From contig JBJHBT010000007.1 of NCBI GenBank assembly GCA_050485645.1, positions 1 to 64,000 of the forward strand: 64,000 nucleotides of DNA. The letters are read 5' to 3'. Position numbers and translations under genes: made by a program. Each line of letters begins with the position of its first letter. The stretch's first letter is position 1. Positions 53,183-62,533 of this stretch are shown here, piece after piece. The stretch comes from JBJHBP01 sp050485645 (lineage in GTDB: Bacteria; Pseudomonadota; Gammaproteobacteria; Steroidobacterales; Rariloculaceae). The notes under the pieces were generated by a model. The model did not search any database. It saw only the letters and a list, made by a program, of their open reading frames with translations, and was not told where the DNA came from.

Positions 53183-55903
53183 CTATTGGTCCGTGCCGGC
53201 GTCATCGGCACCGGGGGCTTGCCAGTGCTGACCAAAGAGTGGGCGCAGCTCCTCGATAATGGAGGGCAAAGCGCCACCACAAGTTACGCCCAGGTAGGTG
53301 GCGGCTCGTGTGGTGCCCACATACAGGTATTTGTCGAAGAGCGACGGGTGCAGCGCCGCAAGCTGGTCAACGCCGATAAAGAAGACCGCTTCGAACTCCA
53401 GCCCCTTGATGTGCTGGATGTCGAACACGCGCACATTGCTCTCTTGCCCCACGGCCTGGCCCTCGCGGCAAGCGATGACCTGAATGTTGTGCTCGACCAG
53501 AGCGACATTCAGTGCCTCGGCCACGGGTGCCACATCGTTTTCCGAGTTCACGAAGATGGCGGTGGATGGCAACTGGCCGACGAAGCGCTCGATCTCACGG
53601 ATGCGATTGGCTAGCCAACTGACGATGACCGTCGTGTCGGCGGCATGTTCCAGCAAAGCGGGCGCCACCCCCATGCTGTCCACGTGCGCGGGCAAGCTGG
53701 CGTTCTGCTCGGTACCACCCACCGCTCGGATCATGGCGCAGGCCAAGTCGTTGAGCTGCTTGCTCTGGCGATAGGAGACGGTGATCCCCTTGATGTCGAA
53801 ATCGGCAAAGACCCACTTCAGGTCGTCGGCGGAGCGCGTACCCCAGGTGGTCAGGCGCTGGTTGAAATCGCCGCAGGCAAAGAACGAGCGCAGCCGTGGA
53901 TGGGCTAAAGCTGCCATGCAGGCGAGTTGAATGGGAGAAAAGTCCGTTGCCTCATCCACCAGAATCTGGTTGCGGTAATGCCCCAGGATGGGTTGGAGAG
54001 ATGACCAGGCCGGGTTGTCGATATCGCGCTGGACGTTGGACCGGCTGATGAGGTCGCCTGCGGCGCGCAATATGGCCAGCAACACGATATCCAGTTCGAG
54101 CGGATGGATGTCACGGGCTTCGAAGCCTTCGTTGCGATACCAGCGGTCGGCTTGCTGGCGTTCGCGACGGAAACCTCGGTAACGTCTGGGAATGCCGTCG
54201 AGGTACCGTTTGACCGGGTTTACAAAGCGGCGGGCGCTGCTCTGCACCAGCAGGCTAGCTCCCACTTCGGCACAATCCGCTTCCGTCAAGATGCGCTCGC
54301 CTAGCCATTCGATGATCTTGCCATTGCGAGACGATTTGCTGAGAGTGCGCCTGGAGGCCGCTGCGCGTGCTTGAGTCCGCACGGCTTGCATGTAGGCGTT
54401 GAGTGCTGCAGCTCGTCCGGTGCGGGGTGCCGTGGCGTCTTCTTCCTCGTCGGCATCAAGGTCGTCTTGCTCATCGGCGTCTGCTGACTGCGTCTGCTGC
54501 AGGCCGTCGATAAAGCGCGCCAGCTCATCCAGGAACGCTCGGTTGCGATTGAGTTGGAGATTCAGCGCGGCTTTGATCTTGCCGTCAGAGGCTTCCTTCT
54601 GGCTGGTGACGAGTGCCTGCACTTTGGGGAGTTCTGCAGCCAGTGATCCGAAGGTGGATGCCAAGGTGCCGTCACCCGCCCTTGGCAGGATGCTTTGGAG
54701 ACGCTCGCCCAGGCGCTGGACTTCAGGTGCCTTGGCGTCACAGAGCAGTGCCGTTGCTTCGTGAAGCTCTCGCACGTAGGTCTCACGCTGCCACGTGTCG
54801 AAATCATCGAACCACTGAATGGAGCGATCCAGTGCCTCTGCGCCCAAGCTTGGCAGCCCGTCTTTCAGAACAAAGGTGCCACCACCCGAAGCGGTCCTGA
54901 GTACGCCAAAGGCATTTCTGGCAAGCTCGCGCCGGTAGTCATGCCAGGTTCTGATTCGCTGATCGGAGGCAGGAACGCCTTCACGTGCGAAGGCTTCCTT
55001 GACGTACTGCTTGAGCAGCTCGGTGGGCGTGAACATCAGCCAACTGTTGGCGTGTGCAATGCCTTGCGCTCCACTTGCCGTCTCGACCAGGCGTTGTTCG
55101 CCTTCTTCCAAAAACGCTGTGTCAAGCTTCTGGCCAAGGCGCCGGATCAAGGTCGTGGTCTTGCCGGTGCCGGGCGGCCCCAGGATCAGTAAGCGCTTGT
55201 CGAGAGGTAGACGAAAAATCTCATCTTGGTAATGATCGAGAACGGGCTGATCCCTCAGCCCCATCTTGGTGATGACGCTGCGCCGCACACCGTCGATGAT
55301 GTTGGCCTTGACGCTCTCTTCGGCCAGGAGCTGACCCAGGATGTCTTCGGTAACCTCTCTGCCCGCGATTTCCGTCAGCAGTGCCCGTAGCGACTCGATG
55401 GTGATCGGGCCGAAATGTTCAGCCTCAACTACGGTGTCACGAGAATCCCAACCGTCGGAAAGTACGGCAGGCCTGAGTTGGGCGCGCTCCAAGACCTCGA
55501 CAACCGTGCCATTTGGCAAGGTGAACTCGGACCCAATCGCCAAGGAGGCCAAGCGCCCGACAGGGGCACGGTAGCTGGCGAGATTGGGAAAGCCGGAGAC
55601 CGGACTGGTGCGGCAAATGTAGTAAGTGCGCTCTTCGCCTTCCTCGTCCATGACCACAACACGGGCGATCGCCGGCTCGGTTGCCAGTACCTGGTAACTT
55701 TCCCGGTTTGCTTGACTGATCTGGTCCAACTTCTGGATCGCCGAACCGGACGTCATCGTGTTGATGCTCGCCAACGCATCAGAGCCGAGTGTCCGACCAT
55801 CGCGAAGCTTATTCTTGGCGGCAGTAGCGATGCTTTCGAGTTGCGTCAAGGCCTCGCCAGCGACCTGCTCAAGATGTTGCCTGGATTCCGTTTTCAGCTC
55901 CAT
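53183..55903 (-). CDS. BREX-associated SF1 (UvrD/Rep-like) helicase with GreA/GreB-like domain
   Basis: 906 aa. N-terminal helices (1-75) precede a region (about 80-145) with YRAPVGRLASLAIGSEFTLP and TVVEVLER, which resembles the C-terminal domain of transcript-cleavage factors GreA/GreB. The helicase core has Walker A GPPGTGKTT (242-250), VDEATDF (649-655), GDFNQR (678-683), VSYRQS, IQHIKGLEFEAVFFIG and YVGTTRAA. A large insertion with an acidic stretch (about 470-492) separates motifs I and II. It sits between brxC and pglX, spaced 2 and 10 bp. It differs from the BrxH helicases I know of. Confidence 0.85.
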   Translation of the reverse strand: MELKTESRQHLEQVAGEALTQLESIATAAKNKLRDGRTLGSDALASINTMTSGSAIQKLDQISQANRESYQVLATEPAIARVVVMDEEGEERTYYICRTSPVSGFPNLASYRAPVGRLASLAIGSEFTLPNGTVVEVLERAQLRPAVLSDGWDSRDTVVEAEHFGPITIESLRALLTEIAGREVTEDILGQLLAEESVKANIIDGVRRSVITKMGLRDQPVLDHYQDEIFRLPLDKRLLILGPPGTGKTTTLIRRLGQKLDTAFLEEGEQRLVETASGAQGIAHANSWLMFTPTELLKQYVKEAFAREGVPASDQRIRTWHDYRRELARNAFGVLRTASGGGTFVLKDGLPSLGAEALDRSIQWFDDFDTWQRETYVRELHEATALLCDAKAPEVQRLGERLQSILPRAGDGTLASTFGSLAAELPKVQALVTSQKEASDGKIKAALNLQLNRNRAFLDELARFIDGLQQTQSADADEQDDLDADEEEDATAPRTGRAAALNAYMQAVRTQARAAASRRTLSKSSRNGKIIEWLGERILTEADCAEVGASLLVQSSARRFVNPVKRYLDGIPRRYRGFRRERQQADRWYRNEGFEARDIHPLELDIVLLAILRAAGDLISRSNVQRDIDNPAWSSLQPILGHYRNQILVDEATDFSPIQLACMAALAHPRLRSFFACGDFNQRLTTWGTRSADDLKWVFADFDIKGITVSYRQSKQLNDLACAMIRAVGGTEQNASLPAHVDSMGVAPALLEHAADTTVIVSWLANRIREIERFVGQLPSTAIFVNSENDVAPVAEALNVALVEHNIQVIACREGQAVGQESNVRVFDIQHIKGLEFEAVFFIGVDQLAALHPSLFDKYLYVGTTRAATYLGVTCGGALPSIIEELRPLFGQHWQAPGADDAGTDQ

Positions 55904-55905
55904 CG

Positions 55906-58900
55906 TTAGTCCTCATCCGTTCCGGACTGAGCGCCGACGACAAACGACACTTCGACTTCTGCATAGAGACCGAACTGCGCTTTGATTTCGTGAAGCTGCT
56001 GGATCAGCGAGTCGATGTCCGTAGCCGATGTCATCTTCACTGGCACAGAGATCGACCTGGATAGCTTGGCAGGGCCTTGCTCGCCCGTCTTGGCACGCTC
56101 TTCTTCCATGCGCTGACGCAAGCGTTCCTGGCCCTGGCGCTGAATGGAGCGTTTGAGTTCTTCGAGCGTGCTGTGAATGTCGTAGTCACGGGCCAGGAGC
56201 TTTTTGAGTCCAGCCAGATCCTGGGGGGCTGCCAGGGCGAGTCCGTCCAGGCGGTTCACGGCGTTGCCGCGCTCTTCCTGGGTGAGTTCATCCCATTCGA
56301 GGATGCGTTGCAGGTCTTCGACACCCTCTCTCAAGCGCAGCTTTTGTTGATCGGACAGGGTGATGACCGCATCACGCACGCGACCCTTCAGATGAGTGAG
56401 CTGAGAATTGAAGTCGGCAGTGTGCTTGTAGAAGTCTTCCCTGCCGAGGCGATCCGACAGGGTTCCCAGGTCTTCAGCGAGTTCGCGGCGCAGTTCGCCC
56501 GGCACGCCAGTATCGGGCAGGGCCTCGATGTCGCGGCGATGGGCCTGAAGGTCTCGCAGCGTGGTATCCAGACCGTTGTCGAGCACGCGCTTTACTTCGA
56601 GTGCCCACTTGAGATTGTCGTAAATGGCGGAGGTTTCGGCGCCCAGGCGCTGGGGTGCGTCCGAAGCATCGGTAAACAGGACGTCGGCAATGTCCTGGTT
56701 CAAGGTGCGGATGCGGTCGCTACCCGCCAGTCCGAGGCCACTGAGCTTTTCGGCCAGCGATCCGTAGTCGTGCTGGAAGCGCGGAAAATGCTTGGCAGCC
56801 GCCTTGCTGATTTCCTGCTCCAGCGGAATGACCATGTCGCCGACCAGTTCGGTGAGCCGCTCAGCGGCCCGCCCGAGGGTTTCGATGGAAGGGCGTTCGT
56901 CGCGCAGCGCGACGCCGATCTGCTTGAAGGCGTTGTTGGTTTTCAGGGCATCGATCGCCTGCTGGCCAGCGGCGGTGACTTCCCGTCCCGAAACCTTGAG
57001 CTTGATTTCGCCGGCCATCAGCATGGCAGCCACGATGTAGCGCGTGGTATCCGGCGACCACCCGAATGGGTCGCTGCTGAAATCATCAAGCAGGCGCTTG
57101 CCATCGACCGTGCCGCGCCTGTCGATGTAATCGCGGATGCTGATCATCGCCTTGTGGTCGGTCTTGAAGGAGGCGCGACCCGCGACCGTTTGCACCAAGC
57201 CGAGTGGGTCAAGGCTGCTACTGATGGCTGCGGGGTTGGCGACTTTCAGGAATTTCTCGGCGGTGTCGGTGCCGGCGCGCACTGGTGCTTCGACATAACG
57301 ATCGAACACCTGATCTGCCACATCGGCGAGCAGCTTCTTGGCCGCTTCCAGCAGGTCGGCATTCAGTGCTGATACCGCCGTGGCTTGGCCACGGAAAACG
57401 AACGAGCCCGCCTGCAGGGTTTGCTTGATCTTGCTCTGGAGTTGGGTCGCGAGCTTGGCGGCGCGGTCGAGCTGGCCAGTGCAGTAGTCCTTGACCTCCT
57501 GGTCGGGCTCGTTGCGGTGAAGTTCGGCGATGCGTTGGCAGCGATAGATTTCGTTGGCCAGATCGTCCAACTCGGGGTTGGACCGGGCCAGTAACCCGAT
57601 GACGTTGCGCCCCGCGCGGCTGCGAGAATCGTCCAGCATACGGTTCTTGGCGGCCTCGTAGTCGCTGGCAGGCACCAGCTCCACGACGGTTTGGATGGTG
57701 TTCTGGTCGCCGGCCAGGCTGGTGATGGCGCTGCCGGCCTGGACCTTCAGTCCCGTGGCGACGGCCATCGTGCCGTGGAGGCTGACGCGCGGCAGCGGGT
57801 CGAAGGATTCGCGCAACGCATCGTTGAAGATGCGCTTCACGTCCACGGTGCGCAGTGCAATGGCGCCGCGCTCCTGTTCGATGTCGCGCAGCTTCTCGCT
57901 GAGGAAGACGAGGCTGCCATCCTTCTCCCCCAACGGCACGTGCACGTCGCCCAGCATCTCGTCGACAGCCTTGCGCACCGTGTCGAGCTGTGAGGGTGCA
58001 GTGATGGATGGGTGCATCAGGCTGGCGACGTTCTTTACCGATACCGGCAAATTGCCGAGGATCTGCAATACGGCGACGGACTTGGCGATGTCTTGATGGA
58101 GCTGCGAGTCCGGGAAGCGAATCTGAACCTTGCCAACTGCCTGGTGAATGGAAGGAAAGGCACGGCGGATGTCCTTCTCCAACTCGTCGTATAGCGTGAC
58201 CGTGGTGGCAAGCCAGCCCACGGGCTGGTCGGCCATCGCCTTGGAGCCGCCTTCACCCTTCAGAACGTCCTGGATCACCTTGATCGCGGAGCGCAGGCCG
58301 ATGCCACCGGTGGACTTGGCAAGAGCGCCCAGCAGGTGCAGCAGTATGTCAAAGTGAGCCGGCAGGAACGGGTAGAGATTGGTGAAACTCTCCTTGCTGA
58401 AGTCCGCGTCGTAGTATTTGGCGTCCTGCAGTTTGGTGTTGTGCCGCAGCGCCTGGCCGTGGGCATCGAACAGCTTGCCAAGCTCGGTCTCGCCGGCCGG
58501 CGACTTGCCGAGCAGGCGGCGGTAGCAGATCTCCTTGATGTCGCTCGATTCAAGGTCGATCTGGATCGGGAAGCGATCCTTGAGCTTGTAGAGCTTGTCC
58601 GAGTTCAGCGCGGCGCGCGGATCATCTTCGGTGAGCGTCTGCTGCGCGGTAGAGATGATCCAGGCTTTGCCATCGCCCAGCCGTTTGAGGTTCTTGGCCA
58701 GGCCATCGAGGTTAAGGATCAGGTTGTCGCGCGAGGCGACATACTGACCCACTTCGTCGACGATGAAGATGATGTTCTGCTTGCCGCTTTTCTCGCGGAC
58801 GATATCGATCATCTCCTGCACGCGCTGGTCTTCGAACTGGAAGAAGCCTTCGGTACTGGACGAGAAGGACTTGGCTTCCGGGAAGAGCGCCGGATACATC

Positions 58901-59547
58901 TCGTGGGCGATCTTCGGGATCAGCCCGTCGATGGCCAGCGGGTTGTTTTGAACGCGCGCCCAAGTGGCGCCGGGCAGTGCCTGGGCGATGCGCTCGTGCA
59001 GTTCGGGGGTGCGACCGTCCTTTTCGACCATACGTTCGAAGGCCGCGACTTTGAGATTGCGCGAGTAACCCGCCCACTGGAGCACCTTGAAGTAGAGGAC
59101 GGTGGACACATCCTCCATCGTGGCGCCGGCGAGCATTTCGCTGGCGAGGTCCAGCATGACCACGGCTGCCGGGAATCGCTGTGCTACGGTGCTCAGCAGG
59201 GCCTTGGTCTGAGGCTTGTGCAGGCGGTCCTGCAGGTACTTGATGAACGGTGTGCCATCGATGGTGCGCTGATCATCAAACGCCAAGCCGAGATACTTGG
59301 TGAACGAACTCTTACCTGAGCCGTAGAAGCCCGAGACCCAGACACCGACCTCATTCTCTCCACCGGACTCCATCGCCAGTTGCATGCGATCGAGGAGCTT
59401 ACGGAACTGCTCCTCGATGCTTTCGGTGACCACGTATTCCGATATCTCAGCCTTGAGACGGCCTTCTTGCGAGGCGCCATAGGTAATGACCTTCTCGATG
59501 GTCCGGTAGATATCCTTGCTTGGGTCGAAGAGTGATCGGATGGTCAT
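55906..59547 (-). CDS. brxC: BrxC/PglY, large BREX ATPase
   Basis: 1213 aa, the usual size. Walker A is SGFYGSGKSSFTKYLGL near residue 70, and IIFIVDEVGQYVASRDN is the Walker B region. Long helical and coiled-coil sections follow (for example DLQAHRRDIEALPDTGVPGELRRELAEDL). It is required for BREX defence and for methylation in studied systems. It begins 28 bp after brxB. Confidence 0.95.
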   Translation of the reverse strand: MTIRSLFDPSKDIYRTIEKVITYGASQEGRLKAEISEYVVTESIEEQFRKLLDRMQLAMESGGENEVGVWVSGFYGSGKSSFTKYLGLAFDDQRTIDGTPFIKYLQDRLHKPQTKALLSTVAQRFPAAVVMLDLASEMLAGATMEDVSTVLYFKVLQWAGYSRNLKVAAFERMVEKDGRTPELHERIAQALPGATWARVQNNPLAIDGLIPKIAHEMYPALFPEAKSFSSSTEGFFQFEDQRVQEMIDIVREKSGKQNIIFIVDEVGQYVASRDNLILNLDGLAKNLKRLGDGKAWIISTAQQTLTEDDPRAALNSDKLYKLKDRFPIQIDLESSDIKEICYRRLLGKSPAGETELGKLFDAHGQALRHNTKLQDAKYYDADFSKESFTNLYPFLPAHFDILLHLLGALAKSTGGIGLRSAIKVIQDVLKGEGGSKAMADQPVGWLATTVTLYDELEKDIRRAFPSIHQAVGKVQIRFPDSQLHQDIAKSVAVLQILGNLPVSVKNVASLMHPSITAPSQLDTVRKAVDEMLGDVHVPLGEKDGSLVFLSEKLRDIEQERGAIALRTVDVKRIFNDALRESFDPLPRVSLHGTMAVATGLKVQAGSAITSLAGDQNTIQTVVELVPASDYEAAKNRMLDDSRSRAGRNVIGLLARSNPELDDLANEIYRCQRIAELHRNEPDQEVKDYCTGQLDRAAKLATQLQSKIKQTLQAGSFVFRGQATAVSALNADLLEAAKKLLADVADQVFDRYVEAPVRAGTDTAEKFLKVANPAAISSSLDPLGLVQTVAGRASFKTDHKAMISIRDYIDRRGTVDGKRLLDDFSSDPFGWSPDTTRYIVAAMLMAGEIKLKVSGREVTAAGQQAIDALKTNNAFKQIGVALRDERPSIETLGRAAERLTELVGDMVIPLEQEISKAAAKHFPRFQHDYGSLAEKLSGLGLAGSDRIRTLNQDIADVLFTDASDAPQRLGAETSAIYDNLKWALEVKRVLDNGLDTTLRDLQAHRRDIEALPDTGVPGELRRELAEDLGTLSDRLGREDFYKHTADFNSQLTHLKGRVRDAVITLSDQQKLRLREGVEDLQRILEWDELTQEERGNAVNRLDGLALAAPQDLAGLKKLLARDYDIHSTLEELKRSIQRQGQERLRQRMEEERAKTGEQGPAKLSRSISVPVKMTSATDIDSLIQQLHEIKAQFGLYAEVEVSFVVGAQSGTDED

Positions 59548-59575
59548 GGATTTGCCCCAGGGTTCATGTGTCTGT

Positions 59576-60151
59576 TCAGCCGCCGACGTGGACGGAACGG
59601 TAGTTACCGTCTTCCGGGTAGAAGCCGAGAAACTTCAGGCGCGTCTTGCCGGTTCGTACACCGGGGTACAGAAAAATCGTCGGCACGTGAAACTTGCCTT
59701 GGAGCTGGCTTTCGATGGCTCCGATGCGCAGAAACGGATGCAATGCTTCAAGATCAGTCACCAGGAGCAGCGCGTTCTGCTGATCTTCGAGCGGCTTTAG
59801 GGCATCCTCCAGACGTTTCAGTAGGCCGTTATCCGCTGTCAGTATGTCCGCCAAGGCTTTGTTGGTGCGGGGCCAATCCAGCGGTGCTGACTTGTCTTCC
59901 ATTACGCAAAGCGACCAGAATGGGTCGCCTTTGAGCAAAGACCAGATTTGCTCTGCAATAGAGAAGGTGTGCACGTCCCAGCCGTCCTGGTGGAGCCTCG
60001 CCACCCAGGCGGGCGTCTGCCGCTTCACTTCAAGGATCTGTGCAGGGGGAAAGACGAGGTAGTAAATCGGCTCGAAGCTCGCATGACCAAGCTCTCGCCC
60101 ATGCCGGATGCGCTCGCGCAACTCGTCGAAATCAGCTTTCAATGAGGACAT
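59576..60151 (-). CDS. brxB: BrxB (DUF1788)
   Basis: 191 aa, the normal size. FEPIYYLVFPPAQILEVKRQTPAWVARLHQDGW and the ending FLYPGVRTGKTRLKFLGFY are characteristic of DUF1788. A small BREX core protein of unknown activity. Its ATG lies 20 bp inside the end of brxA. Confidence 0.93.
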   Translation of the reverse strand: MSSLKADFDELRERIRHGRELGHASFEPIYYLVFPPAQILEVKRQTPAWVARLHQDGWDVHTFSIAEQIWSLLKGDPFWSLCVMEDKSAPLDWPRTNKALADILTADNGLLKRLEDALKPLEDQQNALLLVTDLEALHPFLRIGAIESQLQGKFHVPTIFLYPGVRTGKTRLKFLGFYPEDGNYRSVHVGG

Positions 60152-60926
60152 CGCAGAGCGCCTCCATATCTTGTTGTTTCCAACTGATCCGAGTCACATC
60201 TCCAGCCGCCTGGACGATGACAAGCCCCTTCAGAGAAAGCCGCTTGATCTCTTCCAGCACGTCTTCGCGCGCCATGCCAAACAGTCTCCAGTCTTCGTGT
60301 GTAAGCAGCGCGTTATCACCGACGCCGGAAAAGTGCAGCTCGTAAGCGAGGTAAGCGGCCACGGATGGCGAGATGCGAAACGGTAGAATGCGACGGCTTG
60401 AACGCAGTCCCCGTTCGAGCATTCCGTAGTCGGCACAGCATCCGGTCAGATAGGCGGAGACGCGCCGCACCGTGGTTTCAGACCAGCGTTTAATGGTCTT
60501 GCCGTCATCGATGCCACGCTCGACAAATGTGCGAGCGTCGTCGTTGGTGATGTGGGTGTATCCGCCCGCGTACCGAGCCCAGTAGACATGGCGCACGAAG
60601 TCGCCGAGGATTGGATTGGCTCGACTCGTAAACACGAGCATGAGCTGCGTGAGGTCAGCGGTAGGGATTGCTGCGGACAGCCGCTTGAGGTGTGCGGCCG
60701 GTGCGCCGCCTGCCACCAGATAGCGTGGAGCGAAGCATTCAATGACGATGTTGCGAAGCCGGCGTGCAGTGACAGTGGGGAATCGGCCAGATTCCAGCGC
60801 GGCCTGATGCAATTGATTTGCCGACATGCCAGGCGACCATAGGTCAAGCAGGGTCTTGGTCTCGTTGACGAGTCCAAGTCCGGCTTGCAACTGGGTGGTG
60901 TACGGCTTGTTTTCGGCCACGCTCAC
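60132..60926 (-). CDS. brxA: BrxA (DUF1819), DNA-binding BREX protein
   Basis: 264 aa. YTTQLQAGLGLVNETKTLLDLW, FVRHVYWARYAGGYTHITNDDARTFV and AAYLAYELHFSGVGDNALLTHEDWRLFGM match DUF1819 proteins, which have helix-turn-helix/winged-helix folds and bind DNA. It starts with GTG overlapping the brxE stop (GTGA) and ends 20 bp inside brxB. Confidence 0.93.
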   Translation of the reverse strand: MSVAENKPYTTQLQAGLGLVNETKTLLDLWSPGMSANQLHQAALESGRFPTVTARRLRNIVIECFAPRYLVAGGAPAAHLKRLSAAIPTADLTQLMLVFTSRANPILGDFVRHVYWARYAGGYTHITNDDARTFVERGIDDGKTIKRWSETTVRRVSAYLTGCCADYGMLERGLRSSRRILPFRISPSVAAYLAYELHFSGVGDNALLTHEDWRLFGMAREDVLEEIKRLSLKGLVIVQAAGDVTRISWKQQDMEALCDVLIES

Positions 60927-61423
60927 CCCACCAGATACGGATACGTTTTGACGTTCTGAGTGAACGCCGATAGGTAGGCCGCTGCGATGGCCTTCAGGGT
61001 GTCGGTGGAATCGAGATCGTTAATGTTTCCAACCGCCGCTGGACCCACGCCGGACGTGCCATTCTTTGCGGATAAGCGCTTCAACGCTTCCAGAGCAGCC
61101 TCTTTGCTTTGTGAGGACTGGCTAGAGAGTTCTTCACCCACGCTGCTTTGCACGATCGCGTGCAGGTCTTGCTCGACCTCTTCAGGCAGACGGAATAGGT
61201 GGTAGCTGCCGACACTCAGGTGTTCGTCATGCAATCGTCTGGCGGCTTCCAGCACACCATGGTATTGAGCGAGGCGAGACGTCTTCGAGAAGACCGGCTC
61301 CAGGAAGAGCCGGCTTGATGCCTCATAGAACGCTGTTGGCCACCAGGCGCACTGAGCCCTCTCACCGAGGAAGCCGACGAGCATCCTCATTTGCAGCAAT
61401 GTCGGTAGGTAGGATTCCTTCAT
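60923..61423 (-). CDS. brxE: BrxE-family protein
   Basis: 166 aa. LLQMRMLVGFLGERAQCAWW at the N-terminus, AARRLHDEHLSVGSYHLFRLP and EQDLHAIV agree with the BrxE family as I remember it. BrxE is the marker of type 6 BREX, yet this locus also has brxL, a type 1/type 4 gene. Its function is unknown. It starts 61 bp after brxR. Confidence 0.8.
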   Translation of the reverse strand: MKESYLPTLLQMRMLVGFLGERAQCAWWPTAFYEASSRLFLEPVFSKTSRLAQYHGVLEAARRLHDEHLSVGSYHLFRLPEEVEQDLHAIVQSSVGEELSSQSSQSKEAALEALKRLSAKNGTSGVGPAAVGNINDLDSTDTLKAIAAAYLSAFTQNVKTYPYLVG

Positions 61424-61484
61424 CTCATCTCTCGTAGTTCGTTTGTTCTACCGACGCGACCGGCGCAGGCAGTGGCATCCATGT

Positions 61485-62411
61485 TCAGTCACATTCCGCT
61501 CCTGCCCGGGCCGCATCCAGGGGCGCATACCCCGGTGCCAGCACGGCATTCTTGACGCCGTACAAGGCCAAGTGGTCCTTGAGCCACAACCTGAACTCCG
61601 GCCCACGAAGGCTGTGATCTGCGGAACAGTCGACGCTCCACTTGCGCAGGATGTAGCCGGCCGTCGCTGCACGGAGCTTCATTTTCACCATGCCTTCGGT
61701 CATGCCGTAATCCATCTCCGCGATCTCGGGGTGTGGCTGATCGGGATGCGGCACCAACTCCAACTCCACGATGCGGGTCCATTGGATGTCCTGGTCACTT
61801 TTTTCGTGCGGCAGAACGTCGCTGTCTTTCAGCATCACGGGGCGTTTCATGCGCGTGCTAACAAAGTCCCTGAACTCCTTGCTGCGTCGATCGAAGGCGC
61901 GGACATGCCAGCGCAGGCCGTTATCAATTAACGCAAAGGGGACGATCTCACGCTCAGTCTCGCCACTCGACAAGGAGTGGTAGGTGACCTTCAGGGGGCG
62001 CTCCTGGTGGATTGCCCGGGTGACACATGCGAGCGTGTCGAGCCCTGGTTTGGTGAGCCTGGAGGGGATCTCACAGGTGATCCAGGACTTGAGGGCCGTA
62101 GGCTCGCCATCGCCAAAGCCTTGCGACAGCCACGCCAAGACTCGCTCGGCAGGGAAATCGAAGACGGGCGTAAAACCTTCGGCGTAGCCGTACACCTTGT
62201 TCTTGGTGTCATAGTCCAGATTACCGGGGGCGAGATCCTTGTAGATCCCGATATCCCTGGTTGCCGCCGCCGCCTGTATGCCGAAACGGGACACTAGGTC
62301 TTGACGACGAATCTCTCCGATAAAGCGCAGGCGCAATTCTATGAATGCAAGCCGATCGCGCTGCGGCTGTGTCAGGTCTGCAAGCTGCTCGTTGGACATC
62401 CTGGCTGCCAT
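61485..62411 (-). CDS. brxR: BrxR-type WYL-domain transcriptional regulator
   Basis: 308 aa. N-terminal winged helix (LAFIELRLRFIGEIRRQDLVSRFGIQAAAATRDI), WYL domain in the middle (VTYHSLSSGETEREIVPFALIDNGLRWHVRAFDRRSKEFRDFV) and the C-terminal extension typical of BrxR (AGYILRKWSVDCSADHSLRG). BrxR homologues repress BREX operons by binding inverted repeats upstream of their own gene. ATG 62411 is used; ATG 62399 (MSNEQ) is an alternative. Confidence 0.9.
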   Translation of the reverse strand: MAARMSNEQLADLTQPQRDRLAFIELRLRFIGEIRRQDLVSRFGIQAAAATRDIGIYKDLAPGNLDYDTKNKVYGYAEGFTPVFDFPAERVLAWLSQGFGDGEPTALKSWITCEIPSRLTKPGLDTLACVTRAIHQERPLKVTYHSLSSGETEREIVPFALIDNGLRWHVRAFDRRSKEFRDFVSTRMKRPVMLKDSDVLPHEKSDQDIQWTRIVELELVPHPDQPHPEIAEMDYGMTEGMVKMKLRAATAGYILRKWSVDCSADHSLRGPEFRLWLKDHLALYGVKNAVLAPGYAPLDAARAGAECD

Positions 62412-62533
62412 TTGGAGTGTTAATGATCGTTAGTCGATACTGTTGCAGATAGTATATGCCTCGCACTAGAATGTGTCCATGGTCAATATGTGAGTATCAG
62501 TCAATCGCATTTTATTGCTGACATGGTGTCGAA
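62412..62533. promoter_or_regulatory. Divergent control region of the BREX operon
   Basis: On the minus strand TGGACA (62479-62474), a 17-bp spacer and TATACT (62456-62451) make a near-consensus promoter for brxR. The -10 box overlaps the inverted repeat ATACT-N9-AGTAT (62437-62455), which also covers the expected start point. On the plus strand TTGCAG (62443-62448), 18 bp and TAGAAT (62467-62472) could drive the divergent gene. A second, imperfect inverted repeat lies at about 62497-62522. BrxR binding here would control both directions. Confidence 0.6.
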
